64,000 nt of DNA from Streptomyces sp. MspMP-M5. GTDB taxonomy: Bacteria > Actinomycetota > Actinomycetes > Streptomycetales > Streptomycetaceae. Below, one piece after another: positions 51,855-61,487 of the stretch. The stretch is from contig NZ_KB891882.1 in assembly GCF_000373585.1 (NCBI RefSeq), positions 62,001 to 126,000 of the forward strand. The letters are read 5' to 3'. Every line of letters starts with the position of its first letter. Position 1 is the first letter of the stretch. A program made the translations under genes and the position numbers. The notes under the pieces are model-generated. The model had not been told where the DNA came from. It searched no databases and saw nothing but the letters and a program-made list of their open reading frames with translations.

Positions 51855-52865
51855 TCAGGACGGCGGACCAGCGGGACAGAAGGGCCGTCGAGCGGCAGCG
51901 CCGTCCGTGAGCGCAGTGATGGAAGCGACCGCCATGCGCGACGGTGGACCGAGCGGCGCACCACAGCTGGCGGGCGACGGAGCACCATCGGCCCGCTGAT
52001 CGACCACCACGCGCCACGCCCGCCCGTCGGCGTGTGCAACGGTGACGGTCCAACTGCGAGCGGCGTCAGCCGTCGGTCCGCCGGCAGGCGCCCGTCCGTG
52101 CCCATTCCCAGGTTCGGGCCGCATCGGGTCGGTCCCTACGACGTCGAGTGCGTCCGCGCCCCGCTCTCGGATCAGCTCCCGGACCGCCAGGTCGGCGGCC
52201 TGGGCCGGCCGGTCCCACGTGGAGCGGCCCCGGCACTGGTCGAGCGTGACGAGTCCATGGCCCGCCGCTTTCACGACATCCTCGACGAGCTGAGCCGAGG
52301 CACGTCCGTAGGCGTAGCCGTAGGGGAGGACGAAGAGCGTGGGGGAGAAGCGGTGACCGCCGATGTGCGTCACCTCCCAGGTCGCGGTACTCCTGTCGGC
52401 CAGCTGAGCGGCCAGCGGTCTGCCGAGGAGGGCGCAGCAGCGATCCCGTTTGCCGTTGGTGCACACAAGCACCACAGGGTCGCCGGTGTACGGCTCCCAG
52501 ACACCGAGGTGGCTTCCGGCTCCCGCGGCGGCGAAATCCAGGTCGAGCGCGGCTCCCGGGTCGGTGACGGTGGTGGTGCGGATCCAGGAGTGTCCTGGAG
52601 CGGTGTGCGCAAGGAACAGGCGACGCCGGGGGGTGCCGTGCAGATCGGCGTGGCGTCCGGGCCGGCGGATGAGAGCGACGCGCACGCCGGTGCCGTCTGC
52701 CGCGGCCTCCAGGGCCCGGCCGATGTGCGGGTCGAGGTGGCTGTCCGCCAGTGCCTTGGCTCCCCAGGGCCCGGCTTGCTCGATCAACAGCCAGGTCCGG
52801 GCGGTGGCTGCCGTTCCGGCCAGAGGTTCGGCCGCTTCGAGGGAAGCGCTGGCGCATCTGTTCAC
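51855..52865 (-). CDS. Sucrase/ferredoxin-like family protein
   Basis: Thioredoxin-fold [2Fe-2S] ferredoxin-like protein of 336 residues, of the sucrase/ferredoxin-like family. Hallmarks are SLEAAEPLAGTAATARTW and EQAGPWG at the N-terminus, then VCTNGKRDRCCALLG with cluster cysteines (about 150), and HIGGHRFSPTLFVLPYG with histidines (about 180). The physiological reaction is unknown. I chose the GTG at 52865 over the ATG at 52892 because an iron-box-like sequence with an embedded -10 (TAGGCT) ends exactly there. This predicts a leaderless mRNA repressed by iron through a DmdR/IdeR-type regulator. It is divergent from the CobW gene. Confidence 0.85.
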   Translation of the reverse strand: MNRCASASLEAAEPLAGTAATARTWLLIEQAGPWGAKALADSHLDPHIGRALEAAADGTGVRVALIRRPGRHADLHGTPRRRLFLAHTAPGHSWIRTTTVTDPGAALDLDFAAAGAGSHLGVWEPYTGDPVVLVCTNGKRDRCCALLGRPLAAQLADRSTATWEVTHIGGHRFSPTLFVLPYGYAYGRASAQLVEDVVKAAGHGLVTLDQCRGRSTWDRPAQAADLAVRELIRERGADALDVVGTDPMRPEPGNGHGRAPAGGPTADAARSWTVTVAHADGRAWRVVVDQRADGAPSPASCGAPLGPPSRMAVASITALTDGAAARRPFCPAGPPS

Positions 52866-52879
52866 GAAGGCGAGCCTAA
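52865..52879 (-). promoter_or_regulatory. Iron-box-like operator over a leaderless -10
   Basis: TTAGGCTCGCCTTCG on the minus strand matches the second half of the iron-box consensus (TTAGGCTCACCTAA) at 11 of 14 positions. TAGGCT within it is a -10 hexamer seven bases before the GTG start. Confidence 0.6.
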
Positions 52880-53349
52880 CCCGGAGCGTCATGTCCGGAA
52901 TGCCGGGAGGGTGGCGAGGCACGCCACGACGAGTGGAGGTGGTCGGTCGTGCCTCCGGTACAGCGGAGTCGGGCGTGGAGGCCGATGGCTGCGGCGGCGT
53001 TCTGTGGTGAGGCCGAGGAGCAGGGGGCCGGGGGCGACCGCGCCCAACGTGGGCAGGCAGAAGCGGTGACGCCTGCGCGTGGCTATCGCGTGCCTCGGGA
53101 GTTGGGCGCGGGGTTTCCTGGCTTCCGTAGGTCCAGAGCTCCGGGGGCAGCCCCGGTGTGACCTTGGTGTGGTCCGTGGTGGGGTCGCTCGATGCGGTGT
53201 GGCTCCTATCGGAGGCTGTGGCGTGTTCGGGCTGGGCCACCGGGCAAGGCGAGAAGCGGGTCGGGGCATGGCACGGGTCCGTTACGATCGACAGCTCGTC
53301 CGCCGCTGGGCCGCGCGGCCCGCCACCCGCACCATGGAGGCGTTCTCTC
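52880..53349. other. Divergent intergenic region upstream of CobW gene
   Basis: 470 bases without a supportable gene. Apart from the ribosome binding site GGAGG at 53336-53340 I recognise no element, and no Zur-box-like sequence was seen by eye. Confidence 0.45.
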
Positions 53350-54465
53350 TTGGCCACCCAACAGATCCCGGTCGTCGTGCTCGCAGGCTTCCTGGGGTCG
53401 GGCAAGACCACCCTCCTCAACCACCTGCTGCGCGCCGGCGACGGCACTCGCATCGGCGCGATCGTCAATGACTTCGGCAGTATCGAGATCGACGCGATGA
53501 CCGTCGCCGGGCAGGTCGACTCGATGGTCTCGCTCGGCAACGGGTGCCTGTGCTGCGCCGTCGACACGAGCGAACTGGACACCTATCTGGAGCGGCTGGC
53601 CCGCCCTGTGGCCCGTATCGATGTGATCGTCATCGAGGCCAGTGGGCTGGCCGAGCCGCAGGAACTCATCCGGATGATCCTCGCGAGCGAGAACGACCGG
53701 ATCGTCTACGGCGGGTTGATCGAGGTCGTCGACGCAGCAGAGTTCGAGGACACCCGTGCCCGGCATCCGGAATTGGACCGGCACGTGGGGATCGCCGACC
53801 TCGTGGTGCTCAACAAGGCCGACCGCATCGGGGACGAGGCGCGCCAGGGCCTCATCGGCAGGCTTGCGGACCTTGCCCCCGGCCGACCGGTGATCTGCAC
53901 GGCATACGGGCAGATCGATCCGGAGATGTTCTTCGACCGTGGGCCGGGGGAGGACCGTGATGCGGCGGTCCGCCAGCTGTCGTTCGAAGACCTGTTGCGG
54001 GAGGCTTCCGCCAACGGAGCACCAGGACGGGGATTCGGCGACGGTGATGGCGACCACGACCACCAGGGTTGTCACAACTGCGATCACGGACACGCCGGGC
54101 ACCTCCACGCCGCTTACGAGAGCGTCGAGTTCACCTCCGTCGAGCCGATGCATCCGCGCCGCCTGATGGAGTTCCTGGACAGCCGACCCGGCGGGCTCTA
54201 CCGCATCAAGGGCTTCGTCCACTTCGACGTGCCGGAGAGCCGCCAGAAGTTCACGCTGCACGCGGTCGGCAACTTCCTGCGTTTCTACCCCGAGCCCTGG
54301 CAGAAGGGGGAGGAACGCTGCACACAGCTGGTGATGATCGGTAGCGGCATCGATGCTGCGGCGCTGCGCAAGGAGCTGGAGAACTGCCGGCAGACCACCC
54401 CGGCGGAGGCGGATGAGAACAGCATGTGGGGCGTGCTGCGCTACGTGCCGTCGCGGGAAGACTGA
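53350..54465 (+). CDS. CobW/COG0523-family GTPase, probable metal chaperone
   Basis: G3E GTPase of 371 residues. Walker A is GFLGSGKTTLLNHLL (about 12), the family metal-binding CXCC motif is GCLCC (about 66), then EASGLAEP and NKAD for GTP. A His/Asp/Cys-rich insertion (DGDHDHQGCHNCDHGH, about 234-250) should bind zinc or a similar metal. The C-terminal CobW_C domain starts near EFTSVEPMHPRRL. TTG at 53350 is supported by GGAGG nine bases upstream. Members supply zinc, cobalt or iron to client enzymes. The client here is not identified, and no cobalamin gene is adjacent. Confidence 0.9.
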   Translation: MATQQIPVVVLAGFLGSGKTTLLNHLLRAGDGTRIGAIVNDFGSIEIDAMTVAGQVDSMVSLGNGCLCCAVDTSELDTYLERLARPVARIDVIVIEASGLAEPQELIRMILASENDRIVYGGLIEVVDAAEFEDTRARHPELDRHVGIADLVVLNKADRIGDEARQGLIGRLADLAPGRPVICTAYGQIDPEMFFDRGPGEDRDAAVRQLSFEDLLREASANGAPGRGFGDGDGDHDHQGCHNCDHGHAGHLHAAYESVEFTSVEPMHPRRLMEFLDSRPGGLYRIKGFVHFDVPESRQKFTLHAVGNFLRFYPEPWQKGEERCTQLVMIGSGIDAAALRKELENCRQTTPAEADENSMWGVLRYVPSRED

Positions 54466-54623
54466 GGGGCGTCGGGGCGGCAGCAGCGTGCCGAGTGCCC
54501 ACCACAAGGTGAACCACGTACCCGGACGGCGGCCCCGGGCACAGGAATCGATCACGTAGGCGCGACGGCCGCAGGCCGGCGCCCCCCCCGAGCCCCAAGC
54601 CGCTTCCCGGCGCACACGACAGA

Positions 54624-54658
54624 CGCCGCCGGGGCGGTTGTTCACCACCCCGGCGGCG
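54624..54658. terminator. Bidirectional terminator between CobW and parC genes
   Basis: Perfect 11-bp stem CGCCGCCGGGG / CCCCGGCGGCG with a 13-base loop, between convergent genes. Confidence 0.8.
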
Positions 54659-54686
54659 CCGTGTGCTGTCTGTCTGGCTGTCGTGC

Positions 54687-57131
54687 TTAAGCGGGGCCGG
54701 CCAGTGCGGTCACCGGCTTGGCCAGTGCCACTCCAGAGCCGTCCCGGCGCGGGTCGGGATCCGGCAGCGGGACCGGTGCGCCCTTGGCGTCAGCAGCCCG
54801 CACCGGCGCCGGGCCGGCCCAGGCCATCGTCAGGCAGTCCTCGCCCTTCAGGAACCGCTGACAGCGCACACCACCGGTGGCCCGGCCCTTGCGCGGGTAC
54901 TGGTCGAACGGGGTGAGCTTGGCCGTCGCCACCGAGTCGTCCAGCGTGCCGTGCGAACCGGCGACCGTGAACACCGCGGCGTCCGCGGCCGGATCGACCG
55001 CCGCGAAGGCGATCACCTTCGCGCCCTGGCCCAGCTTGATGCCCGCCATACCGCCCGCCGGCCGTCCCTGCGGCCGTACCTGCGACGCCGGATACCGCAG
55101 CAGCTGTGCCTCGTCGGTGATGAAGACCAGGTCCTCCTCGCCCGTACGCAGCTCCGCTGCGCCCACGATGCGGTCGCCCTCCTTGAGGGTGATGACCTCC
55201 AACTCGTCCTTGTTGGACGGATAGTCGGGCACCACCCGCTTGACGACGCCCTGCTCCGTGCCGAGCGCGAGCCCCGGCGAGGACTCGTCCAGCGTCGTCA
55301 GGCAGACCAGTTGCTCGCCGTCCTCGAGACTCAGGAACTCCGAGATCTGCGCACCACCGGCGACACTGGGCGTCGCGGAGTCCGGAAGCTGCGGCAGGTC
55401 GATCACCGTCAGCCGCAGCAGCCGCCCGAGGGACGTCACCGCGCCCACCTCGCCGCGCGCCGTCGCCGGCACCGCCGAGACGATCACGTCGTGCTTGGCG
55501 CGCTTGGCGTCGGCGTCGAACGACGTCTCCGCCGTGGTCGTGCGCGCCAGCAGGCCCGTGGACGACAGCAGCACCCGGCACGGGTCGTCGGAGACCTCCA
55601 GCGGCACCGCGGCGACCGAGGTGCCCGCGGACTCCAGCAGGACCGTGCGCCGCGGCGTGCCGTACTTCTTCGCGACCGAGGCCAGCTCGCCGGAGACCAG
55701 CTTGCGCAGTTCGGCGTCCGACTCCAGGATCCGGGTCAGCTCCGCGATCTCGGACTCCAGCCGGTCGCGCTCCGCCTCCAGCTCGATCCGGTCGAACTTG
55801 GTCAGCCGGCGCAGCGGAGTGTCCAGGATGTACTGCGTCTGCACGTCGCTCAGCGAGAACCGGGCCATCAGGCGCTCCCTGGCCTGGGCGCTGTTCTCGC
55901 TGGACCGGATCAGGCGGATGACCTCGTCGATGTCCACCAGGGCCGTCAGCAGGCCCTCGACCAGGTGGAGCCGGTCGCGCCGCTTGGTGCGGCGGAACTC
56001 GCTGCGCCGGCGCACCACGTCGAAGCGGTGGTCGACGTAGACCTCCAGCAGCTCCTTGAGGCCGAGCGTCAGCGGCTGGCCGTCCACCAGGGCGACGTTG
56101 TTGATGCCGAAGGACTCTTCCATCGGCGTGAGCTTGTAGAGCTGCTCCAGCACGGCCTCCGGATTGAAGCCGTTCTTCACCTCGATCACCAGGCGCAGGC
56201 CGTGCTCGCGGTCGGTGAGGTCCTTCACGTCCGCGATGCCCTGGAGCTTCTTGGCCCCCACCAGGTCCTTGATCTTGGAGATGACCTTCTCCGGGCCGAC
56301 CGTGAAGGGGAGTTCGGTGACGACCAGGCCCTTGCGGCGGGCGGTGACGTTCTCCACCGAGACCGTGGCGCGGATCTTGAATGTGCCGCGACCCTTCTCG
56401 TAGGCGTCCCGCACACCGTTCAGGCCCACGATCCGGCCGCCCGTCGGCAGGTCCGGACCCGGTACGAACCGCATCAGGGAGTCGAGATCGGCGTTCGGGT
56501 GCTTGATCAGGTGGCGGGCCGCGGCGATCACCTCGCCGAGGTTGTGCGGCGGCATGTTCGTCGCCATACCGACGGCGATGCCGGACGACCCGTTGACGAG
56601 GAGGTTCGGATACGCGGCGGGGAGGGTGACCGGTTCCTGCTCCTGGCCGTCGTAGTTCGGCGTGAAGTCGACGGTGTCCTCGTCGATGGACTCCGTCATC
56701 AGGGACGTCGCCGACGCCATCCGGCACTCGGTGTACCGCATCGCGGCGGGCGGGTCGTCGTTGCCCAGGGAGCCGAAGTTGCCGTGGCCGTCCACCAGGG
56801 GCAGTCGCATCGAGAACGGCTGCGCCATGCGCACCAGGGCGTCGTAGATCGACGCGTCGCCGTGCGGGTGGAGCTTACCCATCACCTCGCCGACGACCCG
56901 GGCGCACTTCACATAGCCGCGGTCGGGCCGCAGGCTCATCTCGTTCATCTGGTAGAGGATGCGGCGGTGCACGGGCTTGAGACCGTCGCGGGCGTCCGGC
57001 AGGGCGCGAGAGTAGATGACCGAATACGCGTACTCGAGGAAGGAACCCTGCATCTCGTCGACGACGTCGATGTCGAGGATCCTCTCCTCGAAGTCGTCCG
57101 GCGGCGGGGTCTTCGTGCTGCGGCGGGCCAT
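54687..57131 (-). CDS. parC: DNA topoisomerase IV subunit A (gyrA-like)
   Basis: DNA cleavage and religation subunit of type IIA topoisomerase, 814 residues, partner of ParE. The winged-helix CAP domain includes [10 protein letters not shown] and [20 protein letters not shown] (quinolone region) and the catalytic Tyr133 in AMRYTECRM. The tower and coiled coil follow, then a C-terminal domain with several weak beta-pinwheel repeats ([36 protein letters not shown]). The GyrA box is absent, fitting ParC. The ATG has GGAG upstream. The upstream region shows tandem TTGACC repeats that may be -35 elements. Confidence 0.93.
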   Translation of the reverse strand: MARRSTKTPPPDDFEERILDIDVVDEMQGSFLEYAYSVIYSRALPDARDGLKPVHRRILYQMNEMSLRPDRGYVKCARVVGEVMGKLHPHGDASIYDALVRMAQPFSMRLPLVDGHGNFGSLGNDDPPAAMRYTECRMASATSLMTESIDEDTVDFTPNYDGQEQEPVTLPAAYPNLLVNGSSGIAVGMATNMPPHNLGEVIAAARHLIKHPNADLDSLMRFVPGPDLPTGGRIVGLNGVRDAYEKGRGTFKIRATVSVENVTARRKGLVVTELPFTVGPEKVISKIKDLVGAKKLQGIADVKDLTDREHGLRLVIEVKNGFNPEAVLEQLYKLTPMEESFGINNVALVDGQPLTLGLKELLEVYVDHRFDVVRRRSEFRRTKRRDRLHLVEGLLTALVDIDEVIRLIRSSENSAQARERLMARFSLSDVQTQYILDTPLRRLTKFDRIELEAERDRLESEIAELTRILESDAELRKLVSGELASVAKKYGTPRRTVLLESAGTSVAAVPLEVSDDPCRVLLSSTGLLARTTTAETSFDADAKRAKHDVIVSAVPATARGEVGAVTSLGRLLRLTVIDLPQLPDSATPSVAGGAQISEFLSLEDGEQLVCLTTLDESSPGLALGTEQGVVKRVVPDYPSNKDELEVITLKEGDRIVGAAELRTGEEDLVFITDEAQLLRYPASQVRPQGRPAGGMAGIKLGQGAKVIAFAAVDPAADAAVFTVAGSHGTLDDSVATAKLTPFDQYPRKGRATGGVRCQRFLKGEDCLTMAWAGPAPVRAADAKGAPVPLPDPDPRRDGSGVALAKPVTALAGPA

Positions 57132-57439
57132 CGCGGCTGCGGCTCCTTCTGCTGCGTCTACTGCCGATGTGTGATCACTGCTGTTGGGTCAACGCTTCGG
57201 GTCAACGCCGGGGACCGACGTTGACCGCCCGGCCGGCGGACCGACCGGCGAGTCCGATGAGTCTGACGCGGACCATTGTGGACCGCCCCACTGACAACGC
57301 TCACCACGACTCCCCCCTTCGCACCCCGCCGCGGGCCACGGCGCATGTTCGGGGCCCTTCCTCACGGGAACTTCGCCAGATGCCGACGCGGTTGCATACA
57401 GTGACAGAACTTCCTCGCAAGCGGATCGAAGGGACGTAC
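57132..57439. other. Divergent parC / M16 peptidase promoter region
   Basis: 308 bases. Holds GGGTCAACGC twice (57186-57195, 57199-57208) and the inverted CGTTGACC (57219-57226). No gene. Confidence 0.6.
57186..57226 (-). promoter_or_regulatory. Tandem TTGACC elements upstream of parC
   Basis: On the minus strand TTGACC occurs twice, 13 bases apart, each within GCGTTGACCC. An inverted copy lies 11 bases further up. These may be alternative -35 boxes or a regulator's half-sites. Confidence 0.4.
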
Positions 57440-58786
57440 ATGCCCATGGGTCACACGGCCACAGAACAAGCCGGCTCCGGCGGCCTGACAGCGACCGAGC
57501 ACCGGCTGGCCAACGGCCTGCGCGTGGTGCTCTCCGAGGACCATCTGACGCCGGTGGCGGCCGTCTGCCTGTGGTACGACGTCGGCTCGCGCCACGAGGT
57601 CAAGGGCCGTACGGGCCTGGCTCACCTCTTCGAGCACCTGATGTTCCAGGGGTCCGCGCAGGTGAAGGGCAATGGCCACTTCGAGCTCGTCCAGGGCGCC
57701 GGTGGCTCGCTCAACGGGACCACCAGTTTCGAGCGCACCAACTACTTCGAGACCATGCCCGCCCACGAGCTGGAGCTCGCCCTCTGGCTGGAGGCGGACC
57801 GGATGGGCTCGCTGCTGGTCGCGCTCGACGAGGAGTCCCTGGAGAACCAGCGCGACGTCGTCAAGAACGAGCGCCGTCAGCGCTACGACAACGTCCCCTA
57901 CGGCACGGCCTTCGAGAAGCTGACGGCCATGGCCTACCCCGAGGGGCACCCGTACCACCACACGCCCATCGGGTCGATGGCCGACCTCGACGCTGCCTCC
58001 CTGGAGGACGCGCGGGCCTTCTTCCGCACGTACTACGCGCCCAACAACGCGGTCCTGTCCATCGTGGGCGACATCGACCCCGAGCAGACGCTGGCCTGGG
58101 TGGAGAAGTACTTCGGCTCGATCCCGTCGCACGACGGCAAGCAGCCGCCGCGCGACGGCAGCCTGCCGGAGACCATCGGCGACCAGCTCCGCACCGTCGT
58201 CAAGGAGGACGTCCCCTCCCGGGCCCTGATGGCCGCCTACCGCCTCCCGCAGGACGGCTCCCGCGAGGCCGACGCCGCCGATCTCGCGCTCACCATCCTG
58301 GGCGGCGGCGAGTCCTCGCGCCTGTACAACCGCCTGGTGCGCCGCGACCGGAGCGCGGTCGCCGCCGGCTTCGGCCTGCTGCGGCTGGCCGGCGCGCCCT
58401 CGCTGGGCTGGCTGGACGTGAAGACGTCCGGCGGCACGGAGGTGCCCGCCATCGAGGCCGCCGTCGACGAGGAGTTGGCCCGTTTTGCCGAAGAGGGCCC
58501 GACCCCCGAGGAGATGGAGCGGGCCCAGGCCCAGCTGGAGCGCGAATGGCTGGACCGGCTCGCCACGGTCAGCGGCCGCGCCGACGAACTGTGCCGCTTC
58601 GCCGTCCTGTTCGGCGATCCGCAGCTCGCGCTGACCGCCGTCCAGCGCGTCCTGGAGATCAGCCCGCTGGAGGTGCAGGCGGTCGCCAAGGCCCGGCTGC
58701 GCCCCGACAACCGCGCCGTGCTCGTCTACGAGCCCACCGCGCAGACCGACGCCGCCGGCACCGAGGAAGAGGAGGCGGCCAAGTGA
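57440..58786 (+). CDS. M16 family zinc metallopeptidase, catalytic subunit
   Basis: Pitrilysin-fold peptidase of 448 residues. The inverted zinc motif HLFEH (His62, Glu65, His66) is present, and the third ligand lies in the later ENQRDVVKNE segment. The C-terminal half repeats the fold and has the substrate-holding R/Y segment. No signal peptide, so it acts on peptides in the cytoplasm. ATG at 57440 follows GAAGGGA. The stop overlaps the GTG of the next gene (GTGA), indicating translational coupling with its non-catalytic partner. Confidence 0.93.
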   Translation: MPMGHTATEQAGSGGLTATEHRLANGLRVVLSEDHLTPVAAVCLWYDVGSRHEVKGRTGLAHLFEHLMFQGSAQVKGNGHFELVQGAGGSLNGTTSFERTNYFETMPAHELELALWLEADRMGSLLVALDEESLENQRDVVKNERRQRYDNVPYGTAFEKLTAMAYPEGHPYHHTPIGSMADLDAASLEDARAFFRTYYAPNNAVLSIVGDIDPEQTLAWVEKYFGSIPSHDGKQPPRDGSLPETIGDQLRTVVKEDVPSRALMAAYRLPQDGSREADAADLALTILGGGESSRLYNRLVRRDRSAVAAGFGLLRLAGAPSLGWLDVKTSGGTEVPAIEAAVDEELARFAEEGPTPEEMERAQAQLEREWLDRLATVSGRADELCRFAVLFGDPQLALTAVQRVLEISPLEVQAVAKARLRPDNRAVLVYEPTAQTDAAGTEEEEAAK

Positions 58787-60207
58787 CCGACGCCACCACC
58801 CCCGCAGACGCCCCCGTGAGCACCATGGACTTCCACCCGCAGCCTCGGGGCGGCGCCCCCAAGCCGTGGGCCTTTCCCGCGCCCGAGCGCAGCCGGCTGG
58901 CCAACGGCCTGACCCTGCTGACCAGCCACCGCCCCGGCCAGCAGGTCGTCGCCGTGGAGGTCAACCTCGTCGCGCCCCTGGAGGCCGAGCCCGAGGGCCT
59001 CGACGGCGTTGCCACGATCATGGCCCGCGCCCTGTCCGAGGGCACCGACAAGCACACCGCCGAGGAGTTCGCCGCCGAGCTGGAGCGTTGCGGCGCCACC
59101 CTGGACGCGCACGCCGACCACCCCGGTGTACGGGTCTCCCTGGAGGTCCCGGCCTCCCGGTTGCCGCGCGCCCTCGGCCTGCTCGCCGACGCGCTGCGCG
59201 CCCCCGCCTTCCCGGACAGCGAGATCGAACGGCTGGTCCGCAACCGCCTCGACGAGATCCCGCACGAGCTGGCGAACCCGGCCCGGCGTGCCGCGATGGC
59301 GCTCTCCAAGGAGCTGTTTCCGGCCACCTCCCGGATGTCGCGGCCCCGTCAGGGCACCGAGGAGACCGTGGCACGGATCGACGCGGGCGCCGTCCGCGCC
59401 TTCTACGACGCGCACGTCCGGCCGGCCACCGGCACCGCCGTCATCGTCGGCGACTTCACCGGCGTCGACCTGGACGCTGCGCTGGCCGACACCCTCGGCG
59501 CCTGGACGGGCTCCACGGCCGAGCCGCAGAAGCCCTCGCCGGTGGTCGCCGACGACACCGGCCGCGTGGTGATCGTCGACCGTCCCGGTGCCGTCCAGAC
59601 GCAACTGCTCATCGGGCGGATCGGTGCCGACCGGCACGACCAGGTATGGCCCGCCCAGGTGCTCGGCACGTACTGCCTGGGCGGCACCCTCACGTCCCGT
59701 CTGGACCGGGTGCTGCGCGAGGAGAAGGGTTACACCTACGGGGTGCGCTCCTTCGGGCAGGTACTGCGCTCCACCGCCCCGTCCTCCCCGGAGGGGGCCA
59801 CCGGAGCCGCTCTGCTGGCCATCAGCGGGTCGGTGGACACCGCGTCCACCGGGCCGGCCCTCCAGGACCTGTGGACGGTGCTGCGCACCCTCGCGGCAGA
59901 GGGGCTGACGGACGCCGAGCGCGATGTCGCGGTGCAGAACCTCGTCGGTGTCGCGCCGCTGAAGTACGAGACCGCCGCCGCGGTCGCCGGCACGCTGGCC
60001 GACCAGGTGGAGCAGCAGCTTCCCGACGACTATCAGGCGCAGTTGTACGTCCGGCTCGCGGAGACCGGCACGGTCGAGGCGACCGCCGCGGTCGTCAACG
60101 CCTTCCCGGTGGACCGGCTGGTGACGGTCCTGGTGGGTGACGCGGCCCAGATCGCCGAGCCGGTCAAGGCGTTGGGCATCGGCGAGGTGACGGTCGTCAG
60201 CGGCTGA
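58783..60207 (+). CDS. M16 family protein lacking zinc motif, partner subunit
   Basis: M16-fold protein of 474 residues. At the position of HXXEH it has GLDGVATIMARALSEGT, so it cannot bind catalytic zinc. It retains the RXXXY-type segment (REEKGYTYGVRSF, about 317) that holds substrate in two-subunit M16 proteases. With the upstream gene it is expected to form an active heterodimer like mitochondrial processing peptidase. GTG at 58783 overlaps the upstream stop, with GGAGG before it. A long terminator follows. Confidence 0.9.
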   Translation: MTDATTPADAPVSTMDFHPQPRGGAPKPWAFPAPERSRLANGLTLLTSHRPGQQVVAVEVNLVAPLEAEPEGLDGVATIMARALSEGTDKHTAEEFAAELERCGATLDAHADHPGVRVSLEVPASRLPRALGLLADALRAPAFPDSEIERLVRNRLDEIPHELANPARRAAMALSKELFPATSRMSRPRQGTEETVARIDAGAVRAFYDAHVRPATGTAVIVGDFTGVDLDAALADTLGAWTGSTAEPQKPSPVVADDTGRVVIVDRPGAVQTQLLIGRIGADRHDQVWPAQVLGTYCLGGTLTSRLDRVLREEKGYTYGVRSFGQVLRSTAPSSPEGATGAALLAISGSVDTASTGPALQDLWTVLRTLAAEGLTDAERDVAVQNLVGVAPLKYETAAAVAGTLADQVEQQLPDDYQAQLYVRLAETGTVEATAAVVNAFPVDRLVTVLVGDAAQIAEPVKALGIGEVTVVSG

Positions 60208-60254
60208 CCCTCGGTGTGACGGGCCCTCACCCGACGGCTCGTCATCTGTCGACA

Positions 60255-60294
60255 AAGCGGCTCCCGTGGCAGGCACTTGCCACGGGAGCCGCTT
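60255..60294 (+). terminator. Terminator of M16 operon
   Basis: Perfect 17-bp stem AAGCGGCTCCCGTGGCA / TGCCACGGGAGCCGCTT with loop GGCACT. Confidence 0.92.
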
Positions 60295-60512
60295 CGCGTG
60301 TGCGCCATGTCCTCCGTGCCCGCGGAGGGAACGACCCGTGGGAACCGTGCTGCGCGGACGGACGAAGATGCCCGGCCGGTTGTGCCGGTTGCCCGTTTCG
60401 CGTGTGGCGTGGCGCACAAAATTCCGGTTCTGTTTGCCGATCGAAAGTTGTCCCGATTAGCGTCGGTCCGGCTGTTCGTCACAAGTCCGCCACACCCGTG
60501 GCACCGGACAGT

Positions 60513-60651
60513 CATCGCCGAGTCCCCGTATGGCGCGAGCCAGGGGAGCCGGGGACCCACACGTCCCTTGGGGTGAATCGGGCGCCTCCCCGGAGGAGCC
60601 CGTAGGAGACCTTCCTGCTCCGAACCCGTCAGCTAACCCGGTAGGCGAGAA
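60513..60651 (+). ncRNA. c-di-AMP (ydaO/yuaA) riboswitch
   Basis: Conserved blocks of the Streptomyces ydaO class appear in order: CGCCGAGTCCCCG, GAGCCGGGGACCCA, CTTGGGGTGAATCGG, then CCGAACCCGTCAGCTAACC and CGGTAGGCGAGAAGGAAGG. The element ends 23 bases before the M23 peptidase start, whose ribosome binding site lies in the GGAAGGAAAGGA just after it. In Streptomyces this riboswitch controls cell-wall hydrolases, usually switching them off when c-di-AMP is high. Confidence 0.93.
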
Positions 60652-60674
60652 GGAAGGAAAGGACCAGCCCGTAC

Positions 60675-61454
60675 ATGGCGTTCACCCGTGCCACCGGGAA
60701 GCACCGCCGCGCGAGCCGCACCGCTCGCACCACCCGCAACCTCGCCGGCATAGCCACCCTCGCCGCCTCCGGTGTCGTCGCCTCCGTGGCGTCGCCCGCG
60801 CTGGCCGCCACGGACGAGCCCTCTCCCCACGACACCGGCCTCCAGCAGGCCGTCGTGATGGCCGACGAACTCGCCGTCCGGATCGAGGCCCAGGCAGACG
60901 CGCAGCAGGCCGCCGCCGAGGCCGCAGTGGCCAGGGCGAAGGCCGAAGCGGAGGCCGTCCGGCGGGCCGAGGTGGCGAAGAAGAAGGCCGACGAGGAGCG
61001 CGCGGCCAAGGTGCGCGCCGCCCGCGAGGCCGAGCGCGAGCGCCTCAACACCTTCGTCGCCCCCGTGAGCGGCTCCTACGTCTCCACGGCGTACAAGGCG
61101 TCCAGCGGCCTGTGGTCCTCGGGCAGCCACACCGGCATCGACTTCCACGCCGCCTACGGCACTCCCGTCCACGCGGTCGGTTCGGGCACCGTCGTCGAGG
61201 CCGGCTGGGGCGGCGCGTACGGCAACAACGTCGTGATCAAGATGAACGACGGTACGTACACCCAATACGGTCACCTTTCGTCGATCGGGGTGACGGTCGG
61301 CCAGGCGGTCACCCCGGGGCAGCAGATCGCCCTCTCCGGCAACACCGGCAACACCACGGGCCCGCACCTCCACTTCGAGGCGCGGACCGGCCCGGACTAC
61401 GGCTCGGACGTCGACCCGGTCGCCTACCTCCGCGCGCACGGCGTCACCGTCTGA
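60675..61454 (+). CDS. Secreted M23 (LytM) peptidoglycan endopeptidase
   Basis: Cell-wall hydrolase of 259 residues. Residues 1-44 form a long signal peptide ending ASPALA. A charged helical segment of about 65 residues, predicted coiled coil (AQADAQQAAAEAAVARAKAE onward), follows. The LytM domain has zinc ligands His152 and Asp156 (HTGIDF), the catalytic histidine in GHLSS and His233 in PHLHFE. ATG at 60675 follows AAGGAAAGGA. Expression is under a c-di-AMP riboswitch. It probably cleaves stem-peptide crosslinks during growth or germination. Confidence 0.94.
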   Translation: MAFTRATGKHRRASRTARTTRNLAGIATLAASGVVASVASPALAATDEPSPHDTGLQQAVVMADELAVRIEAQADAQQAAAEAAVARAKAEAEAVRRAEVAKKKADEERAAKVRAAREAERERLNTFVAPVSGSYVSTAYKASSGLWSSGSHTGIDFHAAYGTPVHAVGSGTVVEAGWGGAYGNNVVIKMNDGTYTQYGHLSSIGVTVGQAVTPGQQIALSGNTGNTTGPHLHFEARTGPDYGSDVDPVAYLRAHGVTV

Positions 61455-61487
61455 CCCACCTGGACCTCCGCCGCAACACCGTCCCCC

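Larger units (their letters stand above)
60208..60674. other. Region between M16 operon and M23 peptidase gene
   Basis: 467 bases holding the M16 operon terminator and a c-di-AMP riboswitch leader. No gene. Confidence 0.75.

Noticed and set aside
51618..51910. Possible small membrane protein with GFAATLGLLLGVVLARA
   Set aside because: No ribosome binding site or promoter, overlap with the ferredoxin-like gene on the other strand, and composition like a shadow frame.
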